From: Falciphora oryzae
Taxonomy: Eukaryota; Ascomycota; Sordariomycetes; Magnaporthales; Magnaporthaceae
Direction of reading: 5' to 3'
NCBI GenBank assembly: GCA_000733355.1
Contig: JNVV01000001.1
Span: forward strand, 2,748,219 to 2,812,218
DNA length: 64,000 bases
Part shown: positions 12,382 through 24,479 of the stretch, one piece after another
Position numbering within the stretch: position 1 is the first letter of the stretch
Layout: every line of letters begins with the position of its first letter
The notes under the pieces: generated by a model
What the model saw: only the letters and a program-made list of their open reading frames with translations
Told to the model about the DNA's origin: nothing
Databases searched by the model: none
Translations under genes and position numbers: made by a program

Positions 12382-15293
12382 CTGTCGGTCGCGAAAGAAA
12401 AAAGAATGGGCCGACCATCGCGGCCGGTCGACCACCCTTCGGACGCACGCCGGCGCTTCATCCAGACTGTCGGGTACGCTAGGTCCAAAAGGGGCCCCTC
12501 GCGTGATGTGGTATTGCGGCACCGCCATGGGCTAGCGAACGGAAAAGTCTAGGGTATGTACTACGTAGCAGAGCAGCCTCAAGCAAGATGGGCCCCACGG
12601 GACAAACGGGCGGTCATTGCTCTGCTTTGCTGTGTTTTGATGACTCGAAAGCGGAACTGCGACGTAGCTTGGCAAGGGCAGGGTGCAAAAATAGGCAAAT
12701 ACGGTGTAGGCAATGCTGCTGCTGCTGCAAGACGTACGCCGTAGCAGTAAAGATGGGTTCTGCGGACATGCGCAACCCGCCATGAGACGAGGACCGCACT
12801 TCCACATAGGTAGGCTAGGCAGGCAGGCCTGATGTGGTATTATTCATAGACAGACGCGAGGGTCTTGTTACCAGCTCTCTCTTTAGCGAGCCCGCCAGGA
12901 GAGCGGCGTCAACTTGGCTGCTTAGAGTTCGTCGGAATGGGGACGGAACGAGATGGATTGGACAGGCAGGCTAGGGCACAGCAGCTGTCCTGGATATGCC
13001 GGCACGCAAGCAACAGACAACCATCACGACCTTGGCTGCGTCCTTTGATCATCTTCGGACCACCCGACGAGGCGGACGAGAGGGGCCAAACCCCGCAGGC
13101 AAGGAGGGAAACAAGAGTGTGTGTTACCAGCTAGCGGACTAGCGCTACGTGTACCACCACCACCGCCACCACCATGATGAAGAGGAAAGATGAAGATGAA
13201 GTGAACAAGGTGGGAGGAGGGGGGCGGACAGGGTGTGCCGGACGAGGCATTGCAGCGAGTGGGGGGAGGCAGCAGGGGATGGAGGAGGGCAGCACGACTC
13301 TGCAAGCCTTGGCACTTGCCGGATGGCTGCCCGCCCTTCTGCTTGGAGAAAAAAGCGACATCGTCGAGCAGAGGGAGCCGCATCCAGCAAGGAAGGATGT
13401 GTGTATGTTGCTACCTCGCAAGCGAGCCAAACGCAAGAAAAAGAACAGCACAAGGCGATAAAATAAAATAGCCGAGAAAAAAAATTGGCAATTGGGGGCC
13501 GGGGGTCCTTGCCAGCTCAGACCACCGATGGGGACGGGAGTGGGTCCGCTGACAGGGCTTCGAGCAACGGGAGCCAGTGGACCGACCCGACAGCTCGGGT
13601 CGGCGCTTCGATGCATGTCCTAAAACGCTAATAGCGGCGCCCACCTTTTGGCCAATTTGCGCCAGCGCACCATGCCTCCATTTCCTGTCTCGGTCCGGGC
13701 AGGATGGAAAGAGAGGAGGGAAAGGGGAGAAATGCCGAGCAGCAGACAGGAGCAGAGAGCCCAAAGTCCGGGGTTCGCCGAGCCCCCCCTCTCACCATCC
13801 TCTCTCCTCCTCATCGTCATTCCCCTTCACTTTATCGACCGTTGAGGTAAAGCGGGGTTTAAAAAGGAGCAGAAAGTAGCAACACATGCGTTCGTAAGCG
13901 TGCCTATCCCTAGTCGACACGAGTAAGTTCGTGCTAGAAACTAGTTTCTTTTTTCTTCGCTATCGCGTGGAGTCCATGCGATGTTACTACTGTCTGTGTC
14001 TACACGGTCCCATGTGTTTGTACGCCTCGCGCAATGATGATCATGGCACGACCCAGAAAGGCATCGGAGGCCGTCGTCGCAGTTGCAGCATCAGGCAGCA
14101 TCGCCGGAAGCACCGCATATTGCAGACAATCAACGGCTCCGAGTCTTTCATCACAAGACAGAAAAACAAGTCTCGCGCAAGAAGCTATTCGGCGGAGAGG
14201 GACAGAGGCGGTCGCATATCTGGCCGGGCAGCCGGCCGACTGCGGCAGGCAAACCGGACGCAGAGGTAAGGCTGTGCCGCTGCGGCGCCGCAACGGAGGT
14301 GCCTAGGTACATAGGTGGGTTTGCATGAAGGCCTGCTTTCGCGACCCGCCCACATTGGAGACAGCAAGGAAACCAAACCCATAGCGAGAATTGAGAAACA
14401 GGGAAGCTCCCTCCTTTCACCCCCCCTCCCTCTCCGTACCTTTGGGTTTTGACGCGTCTTTTCAATGGCCGAAACCAGCGTCGCATTTCTCGCTTGCATT
14501 GTCGCAAAACGGGTAAGTTCTGCAACGGAGGAGAGGCAGATTGCGGGCAACGACGGCCGACCAAGCCTCTTCAAGAGAGGGGCCCGTCACATCTCGCCTA
14601 TTCCGCACATTTCTCCCCAACAGTCCCCCCCGCCGAATCAAGCAGAGAAATGCAGCCGACACGGGGTGAAAAGGCGGAGATACTGAATGGAACCGGGTGG
14701 ACACTTTGCCCATATCACACACGCAAAACAAGACACGGATAACGGCACCATTCCGCCCGTCGTCGCCGACAGCAAAAGAAACTCCCGCTACGGTTCCGCA
14801 CCGCCTCCGAAAGCGCGCAGGCTGTGTGGGCGGCGTCGATGTGCGGGACTTGTGGTGTTTCACCCGAGGGCTTGGTGACCTCTTTGCTATGGGGCCGCCG
14901 GATTGGCTGCGCCCGTCGTTGGGTGGTCGACGGAGGGCTGTGCTTTGCTTTCCTCTCTGCCGCGACCGTGTGACTAACTGAATCTGGATGTCGGTGGGTA
15001 AGGAGACCAAGAAAAAAAACTCAAGACGAGCCAACTTTCGCGACGTCACAAAAGCTCACGATATGAGCGCCATTTACTAGGGAGTGGGACAGGACAGACC
15101 CTGGGTCGCTTAAGCCAGAAAATGGCACGACGCCTATCGTGTGTCTGCCTGTCCGTTTGCGCGTCTATTCCCAAGCGTACACTAAGCGCGTGGCGGCTTC
15201 GGCACTCGATCTTTTTTCGCCGTTTTCAAGCCTCATGTAGGGCTCACAGTGTGCGCTCCCCATTTGATAGGCCGGTTGGTTGACAGCGGTGAC

Positions 15294-15315
15294 TTTTTTT
15301 TTTTTTTTTTTTTTT
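15294..15315. repeat. T22 homopolymer
   Basis: Uninterrupted run of 22 T, 230 bases before an A25 tract. Confidence 0.95.
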
Positions 15316-15544
15316 GCGGGCGATCCTGGTGCGGTTTTCTCAGCTTTTTTATTCGGCGACAGCTCGCTTGCTGGTCGCCTGCCGCAACCAGGCGCGCGGT
15401 TAATCTGGAAGAAAGACAATCAGTGAGGACCCGCCGTGGAGACCTCCCCCGTTACGCACAGAATCAGCAGGCCTTACTTTTGGTGTGCAAACGATAAGGT
15501 CCTCCCTGGTGTAAGCCGACTGGACCATGTGCGGGGAGGGGAGG

Positions 15545-15569
15545 AAAAAAAAAAAAAAAAAAAAAAAAA
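15545..15569. repeat. A25 homopolymer
   Basis: Uninterrupted run of 25 A. With the T22 tract at 15294 it forms a potential inverted pair about 230 bases apart. Confidence 0.95.
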
Positions 15570-18500
15570 GCTACCAGCGAAGAAAAACGTCAGGGCAGTG
15601 GAGGAGGGCGCTGCAGGACGCCAGGACCGTTCGGGGGCCTGAACGGTAGCCGTGGCCGTTGCCGTTGCCTGAGAGCGGGGCCGGCCCCTGTCGCGAAAAC
15701 GGACCATTTTGAAGCCCCACACCAACCCCTGCTAAATGCAGGCCCCGGACTGGCTGCTGAGGCTCAAGTACCTGGTACATGCTGGGCCCGCTTTGGACCC
15801 GACAGTCTGGTAAGGCTGAGTGGGCTCGCCTCTTATTGGTCCGGCGCGAGTCTCTCCTTCTAACCCCCCTGGTCACTTTAGTCCACCGCCCCCCCCGGGC
15901 CCCGACAAGATTCCCCTGCCTAATTTTTCCTCGGCCTCTCACTGTTTCTTTTTTTCTTATTAGGCTTGGATTTCTTTTTCTTTTTGCGTTTCGCGCGCTG
16001 GTCGCCCGGAGCGAGAGAGCAGTTTCGGTCCCCCTCTTTTGACATCCTTGGCACGATTTTGATCCCGTTGTGGTCAGGCTTCTCGCCGTAGACATGCATC
16101 CATCGGGTAGACATGTCAAATCACCGGAAATGTCGGCAGCCACTGGAGGATTTGCGGCGGCCCATCCATCCACTCCCGTGCGGGCCGGCCAAGGAAAAGA
16201 AATAATAGTGGCACAAGTCAACGACGGGGGTCACCGCTGCTCGCCACCACGCCATGCCCCGAATTCAGCACCACCCTTTCTTGCACGACAGGCCGGAATG
16301 GGTCAATACGTACGCACACTAAGGGCTAGCAATTCTCTTTCTCCCCGAACTGGCCCGTGGTTTTCCCGTCCCGCCCCTCTCTGCTATTATTTTCTTCACC
16401 CGCTTCCCCGATATCCAGGCAAGGATGGCACGACTGCCTTTTTTCTTACCCCAGCATAACAAGGTGGACATCATGTGGCCGGAGAAGGTTACCTAGCCTG
16501 GAAAGTTTGGACGAGGGACAAACGACTCGTTGATCTGTGGGTAGATATCGGGTTACTTCCGTGGCACGCTTCAGCGCGCGGACGTTCCCAGCCATGTGCG
16601 ATTGCGATGCCACTTACAAGCATGAAGGCGATGAAAGCGGATGCAGAAAAAAAAACCTAGACAGAGCCGCAGAGGGCAGCCCCGTTATTCCTGGCCGTCA
16701 CCGCCTATTCTTATTTTATTATTCTTATTTTTCCCCCGAGCATCCCCATTCTGATCCAAGTATGTAATGTTCTTATTTTGCTTTGCTAATCGACGACTCT
16801 GGCCCCTAAAGGCCCTCTGGCTCTGATCTCTCCCCTATATTTGGTTAACCGTGACGATCACCGCCTGTGCCGGCCAGTCAGATGGATCCAACGGGGGACG
16901 CCTTGCCAAATCAGCGGCCGGCCCGACGCGCGTGCCTCCCTTGGCGGTTCGGCGTCAGCATTCAAAAAGCCCGCCGTCCATTGGTCTCATGAATCGGAAG
17001 GTCGTGTGCGTCGCGGCGTGGCGCTGAGGAGAAAGATGTGATGTGTGGACGCGGTGTGTGGGTGGAAACAGTAAGCGGCAGAAGGGGATCTGGTCCGCCA
17101 TCGAAATCCTCCCGCCGCCCCTTGCCCAGATTGGGCCGAAATCCCACAGAGAGCACTTGGTAGTGGCCGTCGTTGAGTGGTGAGGGCTTCTCCATTGTCG
17201 CCAGCAGGTCCACCGCCTCTTCTGCCGTGGCGGGCCTGATACTCTTTTTCCGCTTAGCGTGCCGCAGTGCGCGCGACGAACTGGGCAAAATTAGCATGAG
17301 AGTTGAGCGGGCCATCAGGAACGTGTGCGGTATCCGTCCGTCATGTTTCTAATATCGAGTTGGCTTGTTGGCGCCGGGATCCTTGCGGCGATAGGGCAGA
17401 TCAATCAAAAAGCTCTGGCGATGAGGATCCTGCCTGGAGCAAAGGCAAAACAACAGAACGGGGTCCGCGGCCGGGGAAGGCAGGGTCAAGGTGAACAGCA
17501 GGTCCGCACGTCACAGTTGCTCCGTGCCACTCCGATCAGGCTCCTGCGGCCCAGGTGTGGAGAGGGAGGGCGGACAGAACACGGACGGAGTCGGGAGGCT
17601 GGCTTTTGAAGGATGGGCTTTTCCACTTCGACAGCAACCTACTACGCCTCGCTCCACCGACCTTGACCTTTCAGGTTAGGCAAGCTACCTACCTAGCAAG
17701 CAGCACATGGTTGACAGAGGGACCAATTGCGAATGCCTCTCGAATACCACCTTGACCCGCAGACCGGATGCCCAATCCGGACGTCCAGTCCCATGGGTTC
17801 CCCGGCATCATGATGGCGCTGCTTTGATCCAGGCTTTCCACATCGAACCACCGCCTTGAGGGTCTAAAAAGAAATTTCAACCCAAACACGCAGGCGCAGT
17901 GCCGCGAAACCATTGGGTACCGCTGCTGCTGCTCGCTGCCTGCTCCATTCGGCTGCTTCACCCTTTAGCACTGCAACCTCTCCTTTCCTTGGCGACGGGA
18001 GACAGCCGTGGCGGGCAGACAGGCACGCCGTCCGCCGTTCAATACTATCCGCCAGATATTGGTCTCGTCCTCATCATCACCCCCACATCGGCACGCAGGC
18101 TGTGCAGAGGGTACCTGTCCTGTCTGCCTGCCGACATGCGGCGTGCGCATAGGGCTCTTGGTCTTGAGGTTCTGCATGGTCCTCTTGGCACGCGACTTTT
18201 TTTTCTTTTTCTTTTTTTTTTCCTGTGTCGTTACCAGCACGACTCCTTGCGGCGCCCGCCCACCCCCCATCGTCGCTGTCACTCCAGCGTCGCACATAGC
18301 CTGCTTGGGGGGGGACCTCTTGGCTCTGGCCGATTAAGCGAACCCACCAGTCGCGTCCTCTCCAGGCGAGCTCCGTGTCTCTCGTCTACATATCCTTTGC
18401 AGCTCGGGCGCGGGGAGTGGGCCAGTAGCAGCGAAGTGACGACTGCGGGAAACGCACACTAAGGATGGGCTGCTGGCCGCCGATTCGCCCAGGTCCGAGC

Positions 18501-21500
18501 CGTCACGTCATGTTACTATCGTCGCTGAGGTTTTGGGTACCTGCGCGACCCGATCGCAAGTTCCCGTGGGCTTCCGCAAGCCTCCCGCTATGTTTTCCTT
18601 CTGACCCATGTCCTTTTGCTCCCCGGTGTTACCATTATCATCGTCACATATTAATATTATTCCATTTTCTGCCGTGGTCAATTCACCTCTAATGGGCGGG
18701 TCGAGATCGATCCATTTGTCAGCCTGACCACAAACATGTTGTGTTGGCCGGAGCAGATGGCGTACCGTTTTCACAAGGGGCGAGAGGATGGGTGCAGGAT
18801 TATGAGACGTCCTCCGTCGCTGGCGAGCCTCCCCGTTACCTCGAGGTGGAGAGCCAGAGGCAGCAGACTCCGCTCCGGCCTGGCGTGCTCCATTTTGAGG
18901 CTTTGAGGGTTCGGCTGTGGTGCCACGATACAATTTTAACGTCCTGGTGGACCGAAATGCGTAGGCGGGGGACCACGGCAGGCAGCTCAAGACCCATTAT
19001 CCATCGTCATTCACAAGGAGCGATTCGGCTGGGGACACCTGAGAGATGGAGAGGGGCGGGCTCACAGCAAACGGTTGGGGGCGGCCCCTCTGCTCTAATT
19101 TTTGCCATGCGGTGGCTCTTTCCCCCCCCCAGCTGACATTTTTTTACCCACAACACAAGTCCCGCGCATGCATTTGATTCAATTTACCCACTTACACTTG
19201 GACTTAGCATGTTTTACCCGCCGCCGCCACTCAGCGCGCCGGCCCTTTTTCAGACGCCAGAAAGGACCCTGCGAGCCTGCCCACGCTTCTTTTCTTCGAG
19301 ACGCGCGGCGAGCCCAGGCCGGGATCGGTTCCTGGCTAGCCCGGCTCCTTCGCCATCCACCGCCGTCGAGGGAGTCAAGGACAGGTGCTGTACATGAGTG
19401 CAAGTGCCGTGATTGATTGGATTGTGTTGATGCCAATCAACCATGGACAGGGAGTGGGAATGGACGGGCAGCTGCTCGCGCGTCCGCGAAAAGAACATGA
19501 ACCAACGCGGGCTCACTGTTTTGCTGTCTTCATGCGCAAAGTCGACATTAATTTCGCAATTTCATCGCTTCATCCCCGCCTGCCAAACACCCACCCGTCC
19601 CTGTGCGCTTCCCGCCCGCTCGGTGTCTCGAGCCGTCGCGGAGCCTCTTCTCAAGTCTCCTCTGCCTGTGTCCAAGCCCTCCCCTTGTCGGCCTGGCCCT
19701 CAATCAACAGACTGCGGTTCCACAGACCGTCGAAAGTGGACATGTGGGGGAGACGAGCACAAGCGGCAGGGGTCATGGGGGAAGCCCTCCGAGGTGTCAA
19801 GGTGCGGCCAGGGTCCCGCGGTGCTTGTCGCTCCCTGCCCTTCTCGCTTTCCTCGGCATTCTAGCCTGGGTGCTGGCCTGTCGTCCATCTGCCTCCTTCC
19901 CTTTTCCGTCTCGCGGCTCATGGGTGTTTTGCTTGCGGTGCTTGGCTCCCAGTAGCTCTGGAAGCTCGGCCCTGCTGATTCGGGAATCGTCACTCCCTTT
20001 GTGCGTGCTGCGTGCTTGCCCATTTCTCCGACCTGCGCAATGGATGGCTTTCGCGTCCGCCATGCGCCCTGGCCTGGGCTGGGCCGGCATGTTCGCACCC
20101 TCCTACGTGCCTCCAAAGGCATCTACGCACGTACCAAGCAGGCTCATATCACGCGGCAGGCTAAGAGGCGCGCGCGCGTACCAAGGCACACTAAGTTGTG
20201 TCGATCTGGGATAGCCCTATGCTGCCTCCGTCGCTTGCGGGGCACGCTGTGCGGAACCCCCCGAGCCCTGATTGCCCCCGCCCATCCTTGCCTTATCCGT
20301 CCCCTTGCTGGCCTGGCCAGACGCCAGTCCCTTGTGGGGAACTGGGACGACGGTACAGGCCATGTACTGTCTACAAGCACAACCGTCTCCCGTGGTCAAC
20401 ATTCACCTCAAGTACACGGGCAGGTACATGCATACATGGCTTCCAAGATCTCCCTTCCTCCCACTCGGTCTGCCCTCCCACACCCTTGCCCTCGACCCCC
20501 CTGGTGTTGACCCTCTGCAAAACTCAAATGTTGCGCTGCAGAATACGAAATGCCTGCTCTGTTGTTTCTCTCTCAACGTTCAAGGTAGGGGCAGTCTTCG
20601 GCACTGCGCCGCACCCCCTTGCTCGGTCCCGGCTCCCCCTCCACTCTGGAGCGTTTCTGAACCGAACAGCTCCGTTTTATCGGCTTATTTCCTTCTTCTT
20701 TTATTTTATTTGATTTTATTTTATCCATTTTTTTTCTTCCCGCCGTTTCGTCTGCCACCACCACGCTCCCACCACAGCCGCATCCTCGTAGCCCTGGAAG
20801 TTCCAAGGCTGCCCAGCAGTGAATTTGTCTTTGGCGCGTCGACGCGGGATCCCGTGGGCCCTCACGAGTTCACGAGTCCTCGGAGCGTTCGAGATAATCA
20901 GAGTCAGAGCCAGTGGCAGGCATCCAATCTCGAACGGACTGGCTGGCCGTCCTGTCTGTTCCAGGTACTCTTCTTGGGTCACGAATACCTGGCCATGGCG
21001 GGAGTGTACATGCTACCTGCATCTATATCGCGGTACTCTTTCCCGCGGCTGTCGAGAATCATGGACGGAGCTCAATCCTCCAACCAAGTAATGCTACCCA
21101 CACATACTGCGCGGTTAGCATATGCAGACAGATCTGCCATCCCCACCTTGCCCGCCAGGAGGCGGCCGGGTTGCTCGCGGTGGCCGTGGCCGTCCCTTGT
21201 GTGCACATACGGTGGTGGCTCCACTCCACCCCGGGACCCTCAAGAAGCCCTCTCAGGAACCCTTGCCGCCAAGTCGCTTTCTTTTGCTGCTTTCACCCCC
21301 TGAGTCTTCCCACACCCTCCCTCTCCATGCTCAAGCGGGCGAGCTCGAGGAAAATGGGCCGGGGACCACAATTGCGTATCTGCTCTCCATCTTCCTCGAT
21401 ACATATACAAACATCATCGTCGCTCCTCTGCCACGTCCCCCATCGACACTCCCAAAGGCATACCCACGCCCTCACAGACCAGGACGCCATTGATCACATA

Positions 21501-21719
21501 TATTCATCTTGTCCCCAGCCTCACTTGTCCTTGCGGCTCTGTCTGACTTCCCCTCATCTCTCATCCCGTCCTCTTTTCTCATATCATCACTGGACCACGT
21601 TGGCGTGTGCAACAGCATCAACAACCGCCGCAGTCTTTCTTTGTCTCTACATTTTCCACTTCGCTGCCAGCCATCCACCGCGGGCTCATCAATAGAGCAG
21701 CATTCGCCTCCCGGTCCTG

Positions 21720-21720
21720 C

Positions 21721-21751
<31 letters not shown>

Positions 21752-21752
21752 G
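21720..21752. repeat. (TGT)n triplet repeat just before the Myb-like start codon
   Basis: About eleven TGT/TTG units ending 11 bases before the ATG at 21764, so it probably lies in the 5' leader of the regulator. Confidence 0.9.
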
Positions 21753-21763
21753 CTAGAAGCTAG

Positions 21764-23780
21764 ATGTGCCATCCAACGGCGCAGTTATTCACCAGCATCC
21801 CTACTCACCCAGAACTCACGGGGCAATCCGAGTCTGGCAGATATATCAACTCCTGCCGCTCGCGCCCCATGAACATCAAGGTCGCTATGAGGACTCCTCA
21901 GTGCTTAGACCCTCAGATGGAAACGAGCATCGATCTCGACGACCTCCTCTACTCTGGACCACCAACTTCCTCAACCACATACTCTGAGCTCAACTACACC
22001 ACCTGCGTACGTGGGAACCCCGCTGCTGCCTGCGGCCATATTATGACTCCCTCCCGGGATATCCATAACTTACCATCCCCACAGACATCTCCTCACGGCT
22101 ATACGACGGCGCCAACGGATCCAAGCCTGCTGACACCTGCGTCGAGCATTGCATCACCTCCGCGCCAGCACAGGGTCATTGACGTGGACGTCGGGCTCCC
22201 GTACGACGCGTCGGAGGAGGTCCAGCATCCCTCTCCCACTTCTGACTGCTCAAACATGTTCTTGCAGTACGAAATGAGTGTCACTACCCAGTCGCCAACA
22301 CCTATAACCATCCACGCGCCGGTGACGGAGGGCCCTTTCGACATGAGCATGGCCCCTTATATGCCCGCATCGCCCGCTGCTGAGGCTCCAGAGCCCAGCC
22401 AGTATCACCTCGGTCCATATGGCGTCTCCGAGCCCCAAAGTGACCGCCACTACCATTTTTCCAACCAGGCCGCCGTGTCCACGAATGGTCTTCAAGTTAG
22501 TCCGGATCCTTGTGGCCAACGGCCTCTGCCGACCATGGCGCCCAACCAGCCCAACATGATGGAGAACCAGGATCCCACTTCCCTCCAGCCTTCCAGGAAT
22601 ATTTCTCCCATGTCTTACCACCAGGGCTTCAACGACTTGCCCCAAGAACTCCCCCAGCTTCCCACCAAGAGAGAACGCACTCCCGTGAAGTCGAGGGTAC
22701 GCAAACCCAAGCGCAAATCCGACGCCTCTGTGCGCGCAGGTGGCCGCTCCTCCGTGTCGGGTCCCTCGTCCGGGATGCTGATGAGCAACTGCGACGCCGC
22801 GCGCGACAACCGCTCGGGCAAGGGCCAGCTCGCTGTTGCTCACGGGGGCAAGGCCACCAAGCCCACGCTGGTTCTCAAGGACTCGGCACCGGCGGACCTC
22901 AAGAGGCTGCTGGAGCTGCGCAAAGAGTACAACAACGACAAGGGCAAGGGCATGTGGGACGACATCACCAAGGCCTACAACACCGAGTTCGGCACGCAGT
23001 ACGGAGAGCACGACCGTGCGAGGCTACAAATGAAGCTCACCCGCGGCGTCAACAGATATGCGGTGCTGCCTGAATCCGAGGTTTGTTTCAACTCTATCAC
23101 CGTTCTGATACCGTCTGCTCAAGGATGCTGACCGTAAAACCTACGTCTCGCAGCAAATGCGCATAATTGAGGCGTTCGAGCATGATGAGAAGCACAAATA
23201 CGAGCGCATCTGTGCCCGCCTGGCCGAGATGGGCGGTGGTGAGGTGTGGCCGTGGAAGCCGGCCCAGATCGAGGGCCACCTGGTGATTCTGGGGCTCGAG
23301 GAGAAGGTGGTGGACGAGAAGAACAACCTCCGCCGGAAGCGGCGCGAGGCGCAGCGCAAGCGGAACGCCGCCAACGCCATGCCCATCTCCCACGAGTCGG
23401 TCGACGGCATCATGGTCGAGTGGGTGGGCAACACGAGGCCCACCCTGCCCAGCAACAACGGCGTCAGCAGCAGCAGCCCCGTCACCCTGCCGTCGCAGGC
23501 GCACCAGTTCGGCGGCATGGACCCCGGGGGCCCGGGCATGAGGCGCCCGTCCGCCTACGACCTGGCCGGCGCCCCGCCGCAGGTCGTCGACACGCACTTC
23601 TTCTCCAACGAGGACCACGAGGACGTCATGAAGCAGCTCGAGCACAAGTACTACGCAAACGGCGGCGACCACGACGACATGGCCGAGCACCCTGCCCGCG
23701 GCGTCAGCGGCCAGCACCACGGCCACCTTGAGCTCCCCAACCAGTTCTTCAGCCCAGTAATCAAGGACGAGCAATACTAG
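21764..23780 (+). CDS. Myb/SANT-like transcriptional regulator
   Basis: Two exons (21764-23080, 23154-23780) joined across a 73 bp phase-0 intron (GTTTGT...GCAG, branch GCTGAC) give about 647 residues. The first 300 residues are Ser/Pro/Thr-rich and disordered. A strongly basic stretch near residues 300-322 is a likely nuclear signal. Residues about 377-500 form two helical, Trp-containing modules: first LRKEYN...MWDDITKAY, then IIEAFEHDEKHKYERI with VWPWKPAQIEGHL. These read like tandem Myb/SANT-type DNA-binding repeats, with a basic tail (RRKRREAQRKR). The intron falls between the two modules. The C-terminus is Pro/His/Gly-rich. Start is uncertain: 21764 is the first ATG, but 21869 or 21887 also fit and have better -3 context. 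It is probably a regulator of development, judged only from its isolation in about 27 kb of otherwise empty DNA. No target is known to me. Confidence 0.75.
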
Positions 23781-24202
23781 AGCCTCTCCTTCCTCGCAAC
23801 TTTTTGCTTGGACACCAAGCCCCGCACTTTTATTCCTCGCACATACTTCTCTCGGCATTATTACCTTTTCCCTATTTTTTTCCTGCCACGGGACGGTTTT
23901 TGTGCTTTTTCTGTTGCCTTTCCAACTTAATTCACTTCTAACCTGCTTGTGAGCTTTTCTATGAGCTCGAAGCAATAGGGTCATCCCGTTGGCTTTCCTT
24001 GTTCATTATATCAGGAGTCTGGCGTTCTCTAGCTGTTCTCCTTGGTTAGCTCACGATTTGCGAGGATATCTATCTGTTTTCTTTTTTTTTTCTTTTTTCT
24101 TTTTTTTACTTGGTGGATCTGGGTACAATGGGGTGGCTTTGCTAGGAAATGGTATCAGGGACGTGATTTAGACTGCAAGACGCACATTCCTCCAAAGGGC
24201 CC

Positions 24203-24229
24203 TCTATCTCTCTATCTCTCTCTCTCTCT
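24203..24229. repeat. (CT)n microsatellite
   Basis: TCTCTCTAT units becoming pure TC repeats, in the probable 3' region of the Myb-like gene. Confidence 0.9.
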
Positions 24230-24459
24230 GGTCTCGCAACAAGAGACGTAGAACGTCTGGCTGTTTTCTCTGATTTTCATTTTTGCTACATGCGCACCAT
24301 GTCTCCTGTCATCATCTTGGCTTGTGCTCTTTTCACATATCGGCTTCTCTCCCGGGACACACACCTGCGCAAGCAGGGGGACCGCGGTGGCAGGTTTGTG
24401 CGGACGGACCATCGTTGCTTCTTTTTTTTTTTTTCCCCTGATCCCTTCTCTCGTTTGTG

Positions 24460-24479
24460 TTTTTTTTTTTTTTTTTTTT
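24460..24479. repeat. T20 homopolymer
   Basis: Uninterrupted 20 T, with a second T-run (T13) ending at 24434 just before it. Confidence 0.95.

Larger units (their letters stand above)
3792..21763. other. Gene-poor interval of 18 kb upstream of the Myb-like regulator
   Basis: I find no convincing gene on either strand. Open frames here are short, overlap on several frames, and are full of low-complexity residues from microsatellites and homopolymers. The interval carries long A/T tracts (5606-5623, 15294-15315, 15545-15569), CA and GT microsatellites, a CCCAG pentamer array, TACCTAGGTA-type palindromes and the recurrent CACAAGTCCC word. The last 700 bases (about 21000-21763) are pyrimidine-rich, like a long fungal 5' leader. 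In Sordariomycetes such long empty upstream regions often belong to developmental regulators; that reading is inference. Intron-rich small genes or non-coding RNAs could be hidden and would need RNA data. Confidence 0.7.

Noticed and set aside
15294..15569. T22 and A25 as the ends of a transposon
   Set aside because: No transposase, terminal inverted repeat or target duplication is visible around them.
20272..21303. Open frame of 343 codons on the plus strand before the Myb-like gene
   Set aside because: Composition is pyrimidine-driven (Pro, Ser, Leu, Phe), three plus-strand frames are open over the same bases, and no motif or splice pattern supports a protein. It is probably leader DNA.
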